Numbered from the stretch's first letter, positions 45,023 through 58,394 are shown. The stretch: 64,000 nucleotides of DNA from Bagarius yarrelli (GCA_005784505.1 VCAZ01000184.1:62001-126000), one strand, 5' to 3'. The notes: a model not told the origin generated them from the sequence alone. Numbers and translations are program-made.

Positions 45023-46420
45023 GTTGTAGAACATTTCTTTCTTGTTCACTTCTGGTATATTGAAGAAAGTTATTGAAATTAGACCACATACTAAAAGATA
45101 ATTTTAGTCAATTTCACAAAATAGCTTTTATTCTCTTAGTCCTACACAGGAAATATTAAGCCAAAAATGAATGTCGGGATTTTTAACACCTTCCATGTAC
45201 ACCACAAAAGTCACGTCTTTAGCCGCTTGCTTCTGTCATCTTTGGCACTGTAACGTGTTGGTTCAAGTTCACAGTTTGTTGCTAAGGTCACTTACGGTTT
45301 GACCCAAGTACAATGTAGAAAGAGACACAAAAAGCACTGATTTTACAGCAAATGAATGCAAAAAACCCGTAAACAAAACAAAAAAAGTGCAGTTTTCATC
45401 CCTGATGTCAACATCAAATGAGGGAAAGGGGAGCGAGTTGCTTGTTTTGTAATTTTATGCATGGCCACTTGAGCAACGCACTTCGACCTGAACTGTCTGC
45501 CATGTCTCTAAGAGAAACTCCAGATGACTGCAGCTCTCAAGAGGAGGAGAATAAAGTCAAAAAGGTTTAGGGAGGGCTTGGTACAGGCTCTGACTGCTTG
45601 ATGGGGAACGGGCACAAACACAAGAGGCTTTGGAAATAAAATCAACATATTGATGCATGCACACACGCCCACACACACTCACACAGGTCTATGATGTGGT
45701 GTAGACATCACCCGTCTCTCTGTAAAGCCATTAAGCTACAGAAGCCATAAAAGCCCACATGTTGCATTTCCTCCAGCACCCAATTCATTTACTCTCCACC
45801 ACAAAGCAGCTTCGTGGCCACTTCTAACTAACCCATGAACCTGAAATGAAAATGAATAATCATACATTTCTAAAAATGCCTCAGTGTGCCTAAGATGTGC
45901 AAACTTCTTTATTTTATGTAGAATTGTGTTTATTTAAGTACACATATGAAAAAAAAAAAGGTAAACTAGTTACATTTAGACAAGGCCTCTTGTGTTTTTC
46001 TTTATGTGCTCCTTTAGAATGTGTGATTTAAGGGGATTGTGGAAAAATTAAAACATCCTATTAACATTCTCAGGAATTCAACTATTCATACGCAAAGGCA
46101 CGCACATTAAGAAAAAATTCCCAATGAGCAATAAGGACTGAATAAAGAAGACATCATGGAAACATGCCAAACAGATCATGAATACTGCCAGACCAAAGAT
46201 CAAAATGAGTCAAGCTAAACGAAAGCATAGAACGATGACTGGTGTAGCTGGCTCTATCAGGAAAGACATAGTAGTTAGGGTGCTGTCCCCTCAAGGTTAA
46301 GCACTGTCCCCTGTGGAGGGGTTTTTTCCTGGGTTGTTTCTTTGCCTCGGTCATTCTTTTCTGGAGGACAGTTCTCAGATCTGTTGCCCTGGAGAAGGTG
46401 CCTGACCACAAATTAAGCTG
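45023..46420. other. unassigned; 45420-45860 low-repeat
   Basis: The part at 45420-45860 is free of repeats apart from a short CA run and might be conserved non-coding DNA. The minus-strand frame 46154-46477 (107 codons) extends into the CpG patch described next, but no domain is recognised. Confidence 0.35.
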
Positions 46421-46555
46421 ACTTACCTCCAGTGGAGTGAGGGTCGCGACGCTACATTTTTGGGCGGCCCGGTACATGGAGCTCTGTTTGGGCTACCCAG
46501 CATCCCCGAAGATGGTGGTGGGGGTGGCGCGGTAAAAATTGTTTAAATGCCGGCA
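46421..46555 (-). promoter_or_regulatory. minus-strand CpG patch with perfect splice donor (candidate first exon)
   Basis: Nine CpG dinucleotides fall in 46444-46552, against a CpG-poor background. On the minus strand this patch runs into CCACTGGAG followed by GTAAGT (46426-46421), the optimal donor. A 5' exon of a minus-strand transcript is possible. It could instead be a GC-rich repeat, as I cannot identify the product. Confidence 0.25.
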
Positions 46556-46893
46556 TCTGTTTGCTTGCCTGTTATAACCTCCAGATGGCTGCAAAAACTT
46601 AATAAAACATCTAAATGTATTACATATATCGCTTTAATTTATTTACAAACTTTTATTTAGAAAACCTGCATTAATAAATTTTATTAGTGCGTGTACATGC
46701 CATGTAAATACGTTTTCAGACTGCTGATCTACAGACAGCCATACTTATTATTTTAAATTTTGGAACGATCTTATTCTTTATCAGCAGTTATAAGCAGATT
46801 TTATTTCAATAAACAACCAAAAGCAGCACTAGGCATTGGTTTGATTGGGAAAATTACAAGTCCATGACCTATGAATTAGAATTAGGGAAGCAC

Positions 46894-47083
46894 AGGGGGG
46901 TGTTAGTGGTAGCACAACGTTTAAGGTGTTGGGGACTGCTAATTGAAAGGTCAAGGTCAATGTTACCACTGCTGGACCCCTAAGCAAGGCCCTTAACCAC
47001 TAATCGCTTAGTTGTATAAAAAAGAAGATAAATTTTATTCCCTCTGGATAAGGGCGTCTGCCAAATGCCATACAAGTAAATGT
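46894..47083 (+). repeat. family A SINE, full length
   Basis: GTTAGTGGTAGCACAACG, GGACTGCTAATTGAAAGG, GCAAGGCCCTTAACCACTAA and CCTCTGGATAAGGGCGTCTG are present. It lies about 17 bases left of a Tc1-like terminus. Confidence 0.88.
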
Positions 47084-47099
47084 ATGACAATGACTTTGG

Positions 47100-47132
47100 T
47101 GAAGTGTCCACAAACTTTCAGCCATATAGTAC
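47100..47132. mobile_element. terminal inverted repeat of a Tc1-like element, right type
   Basis: TGTCCACAAACTTTCAGCCA with TATAGTACA is the mirror of the left-type end at 43656. Whether the two belong to one insertion is not known. Confidence 0.55.
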
Positions 47133-49865
47133 AGTCTAATCCTCACATTTACTTATAATATTGTAATATAATATTTTTATTATTATTTGTCATATTGAGA
47201 CAAATCGTTTTGTCCCGCTTGGATTTCTCCGTTGCTGTTCCAGAGTAAGTAGAATATTACGCTTCCCAACAATCTGATGACAAACTGAAACCTTCCACAT
47301 GAACAAATATGCAAAGTAACCAAAATTTTTGATATTTTTGTCTCCACGCTTAGTCATTGGTGTAATTATAGAGCCCTCATGTTGTTTTCTGTGTCTGTGG
47401 GTTTCTTTGTATAGACCATTATATTCTAAGATTTAGTGTTAGTCCTAAGTGCTTTGGAGGTTACAGTAGCACTCCTCCAAGTGTTGCTGTTAAAATTGAT
47501 GGTTGCATTTCAGTTCCATGCAGTTCATTCTTATTTTGGCTAAAAAAAAAATGAGAGCTTGAATTTTGTATTTAATGAAGCAAGAAAGGAATGAAACACT
47601 TTGAAAACCTTGTTTTTGTAAAATGTATTACCTCTAAATCCATGAGCCTGTTGTTGCTTCTGGCAAAAAAAAAAAAAAAATCGGCACAGGAAAAGCATTT
47701 CTCACATTTATTAGTCTAGAGATGACAGATGTGTGGTTTGACTGCAACCATCATTTTTATCAGCATTTTTGTCCTTCCTGAGAAGTGATTTCCTTTCCTC
47801 CTTAAAAAGAATAAGGAAAACTCATTTGCTATAAGGAAGGGATTTTTTTTTTTGCTGTAGTGATCCACATAACACAAAATACTGAATGAATGCAGCAAGA
47901 TAGCTTTATACCTGTTTATTGCTTTGGGAGAAAGTACTATTAGTGTTGGTATGCATATAATGTTTGTCCCAAGGCTGTTTTCCGTTTTATAGAACTAACT
48001 GCAGCACACAATCTGAATAAAATGATACAATATGGTTGTAATCGCATAAATAGAGAAATACAGTGAAAGAGAAAAAGGGGATTCATTCATGCTTACTGGG
48101 TCAAAGGTCAGGAGTACCCTCCCGAGACCTCCCGAGAAGAAAAAGTGTCATGAATTTTTTTTGTTTGTTTGTTTCGTGTGATTTCCTACCAGGGGTGCCT
48201 CTAGGATAATTTTAAGGGCCCATGCGCTTTGGGTGCTCTGTTTTATTAGTGGAAAAAGTACTAGCAGTAATGTAATAGTAGGTCTGGTGCAGATGGGTGG
48301 TAGTGCCCCAACAGCATATTCTTTCATATACAAAAATAAACAAAAATGTTATAAAATATTTCAAAGTGTTTAAATTGTATTGTGATTTATAATTTTAAAC
48401 ATCCCTCCATCCATTGTCAATACCAATTATCTATTGCTTATTCCTGATCAGGGTCAAAGAATCTGCCGAAACCTAGTCCAGCTGTTATTGTGTGAAAAGC
48501 AGGGGTAACACCAGGGGTAACACAACAAATTTTAAAAAATTGTGAAAAGTAATGAAAAATTAAAGCCAAGTTTGCTTTTTTTCTATCTTTGTTTCTATAA
48601 AGCTCAGTCCTTAATGTGGAGTTCATTGGTTTACACCAGTTTTGGGCAACCCATGTTCTTATGTCCTGCTTGTTTTCCAGCTTCACTTGTCTACCTATTG
48701 CTGATTATTTGGACCAGGTGTGTTCAGTCAATCAAAAGCTGATAGATATGATCTCAGATATGAGTTTTGTGCCGAAAGACCAAGTGAATCGCGTACGTTC
48801 TAGTATCTCCTATGTTCTGATTGACTGACCACACAGCAGTGTATAGGTCAGGAATAGCCCGACAAAGGAACTTAAGGTATATGGGTTGCACCACCTTGCT
48901 ACTTGCCAGTATCTTATTAGCACAGAGGTGTAAAGTGGAAGGCTTTGATGTCAAACCAGCACCCCTGGGGTCAGTTTAGACACCTTGCATAGTCATGAGA
49001 CATGACGGAGATGCAAATACACAAGAAAATTACCCTAATTGTTTTTTTTCTGGTTGTGAAGGTTATTAAATAAAATCTTATCTTGACCATGAATCCACTT
49101 TTTAACTTTTTTCAAAAGCTTATATGGCAATTATGTGCTTTTATATTGTACAAATGGATAATATATGGAGTTTTCACAAAAGTCACAATAGATTTTTTAC
49201 AAAAGATGGTTCCAAAGTCATTTCACAGAGGGTTTTCTTTTCCTCCAATCACTTCTTTCGGAACTATGTATCTTTTTAGCCTTTGTGGAAAAAAAGTTTC
49301 CAAATGTAACTTTTTCACCCCAAGCATTTAATCCAACCCCTGCAAAGTCTACATCACTGGAACCGACCACGTTTTACAAAACGTCAGCTTGCCAAGATCT
49401 CAGTTTATAAAACGACCAAAACGTAAGTGCCAATTTTAAGACTTAGCAGGATAACAAGGCTGTCCTTTTTCTTTCTCTGGTCTGGCTTACGTCTGAGGTG
49501 CGGGTGTAAGCCAAGGGTCCCGCAGTCGGTCATGACTTCAAAGCTGTAACCCGAGTCTCTTTGCAACTCCACAATAAATCAAATAAACTGGGGTGAGGGG
49601 GGGGGTGGATGGAGAGACTCAGGAAGGCCAAAGAAGGAGCACAGAAAACAAGAATTGAGATTCAGAGAACCCAAAAGAAAGTGACCGAAAGACGTAGTGA
49701 TTACAGGAGAGCATGCAATTGAATGAGCAATTGTTTTATTAAATAATAAAGCTTTTTTTCTGGTAAAATATCCATTCTGCATGTTACAGTCAGAAGGAAA
49801 GTGAGGACCACCAATCACCCAGTCTTAGATTCAAATCACAGCAGGTTTCTCAGGCTATGAATAAT
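47133..49865. other. unassigned AT-rich stretch
   Basis: A piece at 48180-48325 (GGTGGTAGTGCCCCAACAGC with ATTCTTTCATA) resembles 44130-44160 and may share its repeat family. A CCAGGTGTGTTCAGTCAATC text at 48714 is also repeat-like. No gene is supported. Confidence 0.35.
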
Positions 49866-50070
49866 AGGAAAGTGGTAGCACAGTGCTTAAGGTGCTTAAG
49901 GTGTTGGACTGCTAATTGAAAAATCTGGGTTTGATTCATGGCACCACCAAGTTACCACTGCTGGGCCCCTAACCAAGGCCCTTAACCTTTAATTGCTTAG
50001 TTGTATGAAAGGGATAAATGTAAGTCGCTCTGGATAAGGGCGTCTGCTAAATGCCGTAAATGTGAATGTT
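49866..50070 (+). repeat. family A SINE, full length, with head slippage
   Basis: AAAGTGGTAGCACAGTGC is followed by an 11-bp tandem duplication (TTAAGGTGCTTAAGGTG). The rest is canonical through TAAGTCGCTCTGGATAAGGG and AAATGCCGTAAATG. Confidence 0.92.
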
Positions 50071-51011
50071 AATAGAGAAAACCTTAGTGCACATGGCCAA
50101 CACATTCACACTCTAAGCAAACTAGAGAATGCCAGCTATTTGTCCAAAAAGACAGGAATGTGGGGGAGCCGACGTTCCACTGATAATGACCCCAAGTCCA
50201 GCTTGACTTATAACCCTGTGGCTGTACTGATCTTCAAATTCACATGTCTTTACTTCTGATTATGTAATAAAAAATAGAATTGTTTTTGTCTGAAAATCAA
50301 TTTTGTATTGAGTCTTAATATCAAATCCAAACAAAGCAGAAATAAAAGAAAACTGGTGTAAATGTCCCAGTGATGTGCGTACAGATTGCAAAAGTTGTTG
50401 AAATGAAGCCCATTTGAGCCTCATTGGTGCTTTTCCTCCAAAACCCCACCCTTCATATGTTCATCTTACAGCTCTTTTCACATGTGTGCCCTACAGTTTA
50501 TAGCTGACAGGATACTGCTGCCAACTTAGTCAGCATTGCATCCCAATGGGTGGTTGGTTGTATCATTTTATTGCCCTCTCCCCAAAGAGTCACTAAACAA
50601 ACAAGTCCTTATCCATCTTAGATATATGAAGCACTATTGTTTTCTTCAGCTTAGCCAGAGTGGCGGCTCCCTACATCTGTTGTTTTAGTGGTGACTAATG
50701 CTTCTACATGCAACTATCTAATGAGGTCAGTGCTTGAAAAGTTAAGCACAAGGAAATTCTTGAAATGGCATGTAGTGGAGTAAACGTGTCAGCTGGCGGT
50801 AATGCATAGTAAGACACCGTGCAGAATCAGTGCACAACAGTGGGTGTGGGTGTATAAGAATTTCTCTTTAAAATGTATGGTGTTCCAGCTGTGTAATCAA
50901 TTAAATTTACCATCAGTCTGGTTTATGCCAAAATTGCCTCCGATAGAGACCCAAACAAGTGTTTTACAACAGTAGGAGAATTGTGGATATCTGCAGGATG
51001 ACTATCAAACT
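50071..51011. other. AT-rich stretch, nothing assigned
   Basis: No recognised feature. Confidence 0.5.
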
Positions 51012-51203
51012 GGGAAGTGGCATAGTGGTTAAGGTGTTAGACTGCTGATTGAAAGATCGGGGTTCGGTTTCCAGCACCACCAAGCTACCACTGCTGGGCC
51101 TTCTGAGCAGAGCTCTTAGCACCTAATTGCTCAGTGTATAAATAAAGACATGTAAGTTGCCCTGGATAAGGGCGTCTGCCAAATGCCTTAAATTTAAATG
51201 TAG
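51012..51203 (+). repeat. family A SINE, full length
   Basis: GGGAAGTGGCATAGTGGTTA, GATCGGGGTTCGGTTTCC, CAAGCTACCACTGCTGGGCC, and TTGCCCTGGATAAGGGCGTC are all in order. Confidence 0.92.
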
Positions 51204-54004
51204 TGAAAGTTAAAGTTTATCACAGAAATACAACATCATACCGACGCTCTTAAGAACGAGTGGGCGGGTTATTTAAAAGAGACAGTGGTCAAGCTACAAG
51301 GTTGGCTATAAAGAGTTTCTGCTACTAAATGCAAGTGTCATAGAAAGTAAGATATAGATGAAAGGAAGGGTGATGTAACAAATCTTGTATTAAATTGTTC
51401 CATCCAAAGAGAGACTTACATAACAGAAGATCAAAAATTTTGTTTTTTTATAGTAAAGATCTCTTTCTGTCCAGCTTGCCAGTACCTTACAGTATTTTAC
51501 AACCTCTTTTCTAAACTTCTTCATCTTTTTCCACTAATCCATCAAACCTCTGATTAATACATTGCAATCAGCCAATCTCCATGGACATCTAAAGCTAAAA
51601 AACTGCTTTTTCCAAACCATCTCCCAATTATCTTTCCAAATTGCATGTCTGATCATATGAGGCTTTGAAGGTCTATTTAGTTAAAATATAATTTGGCATT
51701 TAACTTCTGTCATAAGTGCATCCCCAGCAGGAAACCATTATGTTCAGGAAAATTACTGTATAGTACAACCTAATATACTGTAATAGCTTGGAAGCACATG
51801 TCATTCACTTAAACAAATGTTAATGCCCGCAATAACTGTTTATAAGTGTGGAGCGCCTGTGAGCATACAATGTTGACCACAGACATTTGAACCTGGTTGA
51901 GATGAGATGGAATAGAGGAATGGCTATGGAGTTGTAAATAAAATCCAGGAGTGACAGAATCAACCAAAAAACCCAAGAGGAAATTGTTTAACCAGTGTTT
52001 CGGTTAGCCTCAGTCCCATCAGAAAAATTTACACTGGGTGTCTTGATGGCCATAAGGAAAGCATTTAGGCTCTTTATGAGACACCCCTCAAACAAATTTT
52101 CCACATATCTTTATTCTGAACTTTACCATTGAAGATGTGCCTTTTGCTATACCATCTGCTGGACATATGCTTACAGGTTAAGAGCCTGTACCCTTTTACA
52201 AATATACAAAAGCATATACAGCGTAAAACACTTTCCATGCTAATAATTTAGGCAGTTTATAAAAGCACAGAAGAGTCAAAGTCCATAAAACTGTCCCTGT
52301 CTTTATAGACCCTTCCTCAGTTTGTTAAGGTTACTTATAGGAGAGGTTTAAGTCATGGGTTGCTTTCTGACTTTCATGTCTTTGATAAAAGTTCTAGCAG
52401 AAAATGGGGCAAATTTGAAATGTAAAATTTTATGACTTTTATGGTATGCATAGCCTTACACAAGCTGTGGTATGTCTGAAAGACAGAATTCCAGCTGGGT
52501 TTTTATGTCACTGGGCCCCTGCTATTGAAAAAAAATGCAATTATCTTCATTCTAATTGGACAACACACTAGTGGTCACTCTTCCATGAAACACATCCTTA
52601 ATTTTGTGTTGGACAATCATGTTATTAGTCCTCTGCATCATGTACATGTGCTGCTATATAGGAAGTAGTCTTGGTTGGGTGGGCTAACATAAGCAAAATA
52701 AGTGAACCCTGATTTTTCCCACACTGTTAGCATTTCCAGCATGTCAAATCAACTCAGAACATCCAGAATGTTGTTCAACATACTGTATATTATTGTGGTG
52801 CAGTGTGCTAGACTACAGTCTAAGATATGCTTACAAGTTTGTTTAGTTGTTGTTTTTTTTTAAATATATTTCCCTTTTTACTCAAAGCAGCATTGGGTGG
52901 TTAAGCAAAAGAGTTAAGATGTCTGAATTCTTGGAGGTGGAAGCTATTTTATAGTCTGGTAGTCTTGTATTATTAATCCAGGTGCTTTGGTACATTGTGC
53001 CAAATAATTATTCTGTCTGGTGGCTTTTTGTATGGAGAAAAGATTAAAGAAAGATTCGGATGATGATCTCAGATAGTTAGATTGTTTTGGTGTCTGATAT
53101 GTTGAAATTCGGATGCTCTATATGCTTCTGTTGGATTATGTGGTGAGAATAAAAAGGAGCAGATTTGTTCTTTTCTTAAGGCTTTTCAGGAATTTGAGGA
53201 ACTAATGGTCTTTCTGTGCTGGAAAAACTAATGTTGAGAGCTTAAGAGTCCACGTAGATTTGTATGTATTTTTTTTCAATTAAGAATAGATGGCGGATTG
53301 TTGGTTCAGAAATTGCCACACCTCCTCAATGTATAGTGTATAGTGGTGCTAATTTGGCTAATCTGCAATGTCTGAGTATATTTAATGGTAATTCAGTGTG
53401 GCAGTGTTATGAGTTAATGTTGCTAACCCTTGTTTTATTTGACTGAGGTCAAGTTTAGGGATCCATGGAATGTTATCAGTATTATGGGGCAGTAGTAAAT
53501 AAACAGGGCAGGGCTGAATTCTTTCAATATGATGGTGGTGGTCTCAATACATGCAAAAATGTCCATCTGGCTCAAAAATATGTGGATTGCCAAGTATGTT
53601 GTCCAGCCCAGCAAATGGGCAACTAAAATATTTTCACCTGCCAACAGACAGAATCCCTGGTCATTGGTAAAACAGGGACTTTCTGGCAGGTTCATAATTT
53701 TATGGGCATTCATAAAGCAAGTTATAGAATGGAGGCATTGAACATCAGATTGAATGTTGTTATTTTAGACACGTCACAAAAAATAATTGTCAAAAAAAAA
53801 AGATTTTAGCCGAGCACCTTGCCTGATGTAAACAGACAACAGTGCTATATTCCCCAACATAATAGTCAATAGCTGTCTGCCTGTACATATTCCAGTTTTT
53901 TAGGGACTAAGATCAAACTTAATCTGATCAAGTTTCCATGTGTAGGCAATGGATATGCTGAAACTAAAATAACAGAAATGTGGTCAGAGTACCTAGGGTT
54001 GGGG
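51204..54004. other. long unassigned stretch, few repeats
   Basis: The part at 53264-53741 has consecutive open frames of 60-92 codons on both strands, with scattered Cys and Trp. I looked for integrase zinc-finger, reverse transcriptase and glycoprotein motifs and found none convincing. The rest is AT-rich without names. Confidence 0.35.
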
Positions 54005-54087
54005 CATTTAGGGGTTAGGGCCTTGATATGGGGCCCCGTAAGGGTCTGCTTGGTCCAAAACCTTGACCACTGATCCAGCACTTCCTA
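54005..54087 (-). repeat. family A SINE, degraded head/body
   Basis: GGGGTTAGGGCCTTGATATG, GGGCCCCGTAAGGGTC, and ACCTTGACCACTGATCCAGC with ACTTCC retain the order of a minus-strand copy. Confidence 0.6.
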
Positions 54088-54145
54088 CACTGCACACTTG
54101 CAGTTTATTATGTTTAGCCCATTAATTGCAAAATGTTGATATGTA

Positions 54146-54208
54146 ATTTACATTATATGGAATTTGGCAGACACTCTTAATCAGAGCGTGTTACATTTAT
54201 ACAACTGT
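54146..54208 (-). repeat. family A SINE, tail fragment
   Basis: GGAATTTGGCAGACACTCTT, then AATCAGAGCGTGTTACATTT and ATACAACTG. The gap to the head fragment at 54005 is not in element order, so these are separate pieces or a rearranged copy. Confidence 0.65.
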
Positions 54209-57200
54209 ATTATTAGACATAATATAGACACTACAACCCAGAATTTGCTGTTCTGCCCACTGCCATGCCCTGGGGTGCCAGTGAGAAAAGTGTGGGACAC
54301 AGGGGGGTTTGGGACAGAATGGTAAAGTAATAGCTTCCTTATGTCAAGCAGCACTCATCTCTACATAATGGGCTCTCTTTCAGATAATGGGTTTCCCATT
54401 TCTACTGCAGTGTTAAGCAGAAGTCGAAAAAACATGTTTTAATCAGTAGCTTACATTCCTGGACTTCACATCTCAGCCTCCCTAAATCATTCCCACAAAT
54501 AAGCTAGGCAAAGCTAATATGGCTTAAATCACATCATAATGTTTCTTTATTAAACTTAGAATTTTCACAGTTGTCTTTGTTAACAAAAATAAGGGTGGGG
54601 TCTTTCAAGTGTTGTTTGAATAGGGAAGCTTTATTTTCCACTTTCACTATCTGTGGCCCTGAGGTATTTGGCAAGTTATTGACCTTAGACTGAATGACTT
54701 TCCATATGCAGGGAAACAGAGAATATATTCAGGTTCAGGCAAATAGCATTATTTGGACTATGACTTACTGTATAATTCTTAGACCATCCAAATTTAATGT
54801 TTATTGAACGTCTAAAACCAACAGTAGCCTGTGAAGTAGCCTCTGTAAACATAGAAATACTACACCTAAAATATATATTGGCTGCGTAGCTGTTAATTTC
54901 ATACACGTTAATCGAAAGCATTTAATATGATACTTAAAGAAATACAGAGCAGACCTTTAAAAGAATTTGAAGACACCAAGATAGCCAGGTGATATTGTGA
55001 AATTCCCGGATCCATTCCTCTATATGGAAGACATTAACTTTGAAATTCCTTTGAATGAAAGTAAAGCTGGAATGATGGTGTTCCTGAGGGCTTCAAAGGA
55101 GACTTCCCATCCCCTTGACCTCCAGGCCATACCACTGGCGAGGCATCGCTAACACCCAGGGAAAATGTGATTACTGACCTCACTGCCTCAACAACAAACA
55201 TCTGTTGGAGAAAAGGTCTCAGTGAGGGGCCAAGTGGCTTGGTGGAAGTCCTGCCTTACCAGGAGCTCATCTCCTAAAAGTTCCATTTAGGAAAGAAAAC
55301 AAAAGGGTCATTTAGGCCACGCTGGTTTCAGTGACAGGCCACATTCCATATCACTGTGAAGTAAATTTCAGGTTCAACCTAGGCCAGCAGAAGTGTACTC
55401 CAGTATTTGTAGTAAAGAGTCTAATAAGGAAAGCTGTTTTTCTTTAATGTCTCTTAATAGTACCAACATGATTTTCAGGATTGCGCTGTTTTTGTTGATT
55501 AACTGCAGCTGGTTTAAAATGACCACTCCCATACCATAATATGCACCTAGGGGCAACTTAATAATAATAAAACCAACACATTTCTTGGTCCATCTTTCTG
55601 GAGATTTGGATTTCTGGATACAGTCCACTAGGTCCTGGCTGCAAATTGCTAACATCATTTAATAGCTACCTAATGAACCCTTATGCGTGTCGAAAGTTCG
55701 AAATAGCCTACACATGCTAGCGTGTTTACCTACAGCTTGTGGTTTTTTTTCGCATTTCCACATAATTGTCACCAAATCTTTGAGAGTGATGCAACAAGTA
55801 CAAACATTGGTTAGCATCTTACATTGGTGTGCCTTAAATTGAATGCCTTAAAAAGAAAAACAAGTTTATTTTACTTAGTCATCCTGATTATACGTCATCA
55901 CAAAAATAATAATCACTCATTATGTAAAATTACTTCCATCTCCGAAGTTTCTCTCAACAATGTTCATCAAGAACATCACAGAACTTTGTCTCTCGCACTA
56001 TGGTCATTCCGGTCTGACACACTCCTCACCGCCATCTGTGGTTATTTAACCCTTTACTTCAAGTCTATCCACCAATGAATCTACAGGTTTCTCTCACTCT
56101 GTCCCTCTTTCTTTTGGCAAAGAGTTCTAGCAATACTGGAGCCATTAAACCTTACTCAATGTCTCTGGCTTTTGTCCAACGCTTATAAAGCTTTTGTAGA
56201 AATATCTTCTCTCACTCTGAGAACTAAATCCGAAGTAATATTAGTGCTAGAGAGGCCAAGGAGTAGCTTTAGCTATGTTAAGCCAGGAGTAGTGTTGGAA
56301 GATTTTGAAAAATGTGTTATGAGGTCTTGAGTTTTAATAAAATAAAATGTACAAATATATATGTTCCAACTTTTCAAAATGTAATGAGATTTAGGTAACA
56401 TCACTCCAGATGTTGCAGCTGTATTTTCTCAGTTAGAATCGCCTTCTGAAGATGACAGAATGCTGAGGGTTTTTTTACGGTAAGGGTTTTATTACAGTGG
56501 TGTCATTTTCTGTTTGTGTTATGTAATGTAATGTAATGTGTGACACGTATAAAAAAGTGTGTGGGTTAATTGAGTACTTACTGGCTCAGATTGAATGTAC
56601 GATGATTCACCCTTGAATATTACACAGATCATTTTAACAATGACAATAGAACTAATCTCATCATACTGAAACAGGTACCATATGCAGTTGCTGTATTATG
56701 TAAAAATAAAGGACATATTTTTCACACTTAATCACTCAAGCCTTTTCCCTAGTTATGGAGAATCTGGATTCTATTCGGAAACATTGGAAGTGAGGCAGAA
56801 ATACAACCATTCCATCACAGGATGGAAATAACCTACTGAAACTGGCTTACCATAAGCCTCTTTAGTCTCGTTAGTCCCTTGCCCCATTTTAATAAAATCA
56901 GATGTAATATTAAATGCCCCGATATCTGATTTTTAATCAAATAGGGGTAAGGAGACTATTCTCAAAATCCTCAGACCAACCACAGCTACAATTCTACTGA
57001 TCTGTACAAACAAGCATGTGACCTTTTTCAGTTAAAGGCTTATAACGAGACTTAAAGCTTAAAGAGACACGGTTTGTTTTTACATTAATAAGATGCTGTA
57101 TGGCATGCTGGGCTAGAAAAAAATATTTGGTTTGGTCTGAATTAGCTCCAGCTTATGTTATGGTATTAAGGAAATTTAATTACTGAATTAATTAAAATTA

Positions 57201-57321
57201 ACAATAGGGACATCTAGCTGGCATACCTTTTAAAAGTACAAATGATTTGATTTTAGGAGAGAAGAAAATATATCAGGAAAATATAGATCACATACATTTA
57301 GAAAATATAGATTCGCATTTA
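54209..57321. other. long unassigned stretch
   Basis: The minus-strand frame 55374-55658 (94 codons) and plus frame 55824-56078 (84 codons) have no domain I recognise. A short (ATGTA)n run lies near 56520-56540. No named repeat. Confidence 0.35.
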
Positions 57322-57429
57322 GGAAATACAGCTGATGTGAATTCAATATATAGATCAAATACAGATGTTTTGTTGGGAAATACAGCTGGTGTGCATTGGA
57401 GATATAAATTAAATACAGATGATGAATAA
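57322..57429. repeat. 54-bp direct repeat, two units
   Basis: GGAAATACAGCTGATGTG (57322) and GGAAATACAGCTGGTGTG (57376) begin two 54-bp units. Both contain AATACAGATG near the end. The preceding 80 bases (GAAAATATAGATCACATAC) look like older, decayed units. The period is a multiple of three, so both strands stay open. Confidence 0.75.
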
Positions 57430-58223
57430 GCATGAATGAGTTAAATTGTCACAAAAGCTCAAGAGTATAGAAATTGTCGCATTGCCAAACAGGGCAAATC
57501 AAAAAAAAAGGGTGGGTGCTTGTTATTATTACAAATGAATCATTTCAGACTTCATTCTAGATGTTTTGATAGAACATCAATATTACACATTACTGATAAT
57601 AATATAAATGATTTACTGTCTTACCTATTATTTTTTTTACAGTAAAATATTCAAACTGCTAAATCGTCTATATTATATTTTTTTTTGCTGGCTTGTTGGA
57701 GCTTCACTTTTTCTCTTTTCATTGCTGTCTTCTTTTTTGTGATTTCATTGGGTTTTTTTTTTTACAAAGTGTAGAGACAACTGTACAATGAGAGGAGCAA
57801 CAGAAGCCAATAAAAATATTTAGAATAAAATCAATTTAGAGTTAAAATTTGTAGTCAATACTCGGCTTTCAACCTGAGCTTACAGAGTTTTCTTTTTATG
57901 ATAAAGATCGTAATTGCCTGGAATCGATTAAAGAACAAAAAGAAAAAAAGGTCCATGATACCAGTTACACAGCAGTTCAACGATTTCATCATAGTGTCAT
58001 GTCTTCAGGCTAGAGGTTTAGTAGAAGAAAGTAATTTGAGTGTTTCTTTTATAAAAACTCTAGAGACTTTTGTGTGTAAAAATTCTAATACATCAGCAGT
58101 TTGACACCAAAAGCATACCACAGTCAAAGTCATGGGCACTGGTCCTCATGGAGGCAGGACCTCATGGAGTCATGGAGTTTCAGAGGCTATTGGGCCTCAT
58201 GGCAGCACCGTCCACCATGAAAC
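57430..58223. other. AT-rich stretch, nothing assigned
   Basis: No recognised feature; short repetitive CTCATGGAG words lie at 58135-58200. Confidence 0.45.
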
Positions 58224-58364
58224 CTTTCTCTTTTATACAGCTGTGCAATTGGGATTAAGGGCCTTGCTCAGATGCCCAAAAGTGGCAGCTTGGTGATGCT
58301 GGTAATCGAACCCTGATCTTTCAGGTATCAGACAAACATCCTAACCACTGAGCCACCACTTCCC
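58224..58364 (-). repeat. family A SINE, tail missing
   Basis: CTCTTTTATACAGCTGTGCA, GGGCCTTGCTCAGATGCCC, GGTAATCGAACCCTGATC and CACTGAGCCACCACTTCCCC are intact. The GCGACTTACA tail is absent. Confidence 0.88.
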
Positions 58365-58394
58365 CAAGCGTTGTAAGACAATATCCCTTAGCAC

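Noticed and set aside
46154..46477. 107-codon minus-strand frame as a protein
   Set aside because: No recognisable domain, and it reads across the candidate splice donor at 46426. Chance is more likely.
53264..53741. Consecutive frames suspected to be a decayed retroviral or retroelement coding region
   Set aside because: No catalytic, zinc-finger or cleavage motif could be placed with confidence, and no flanking LTR pair was seen.
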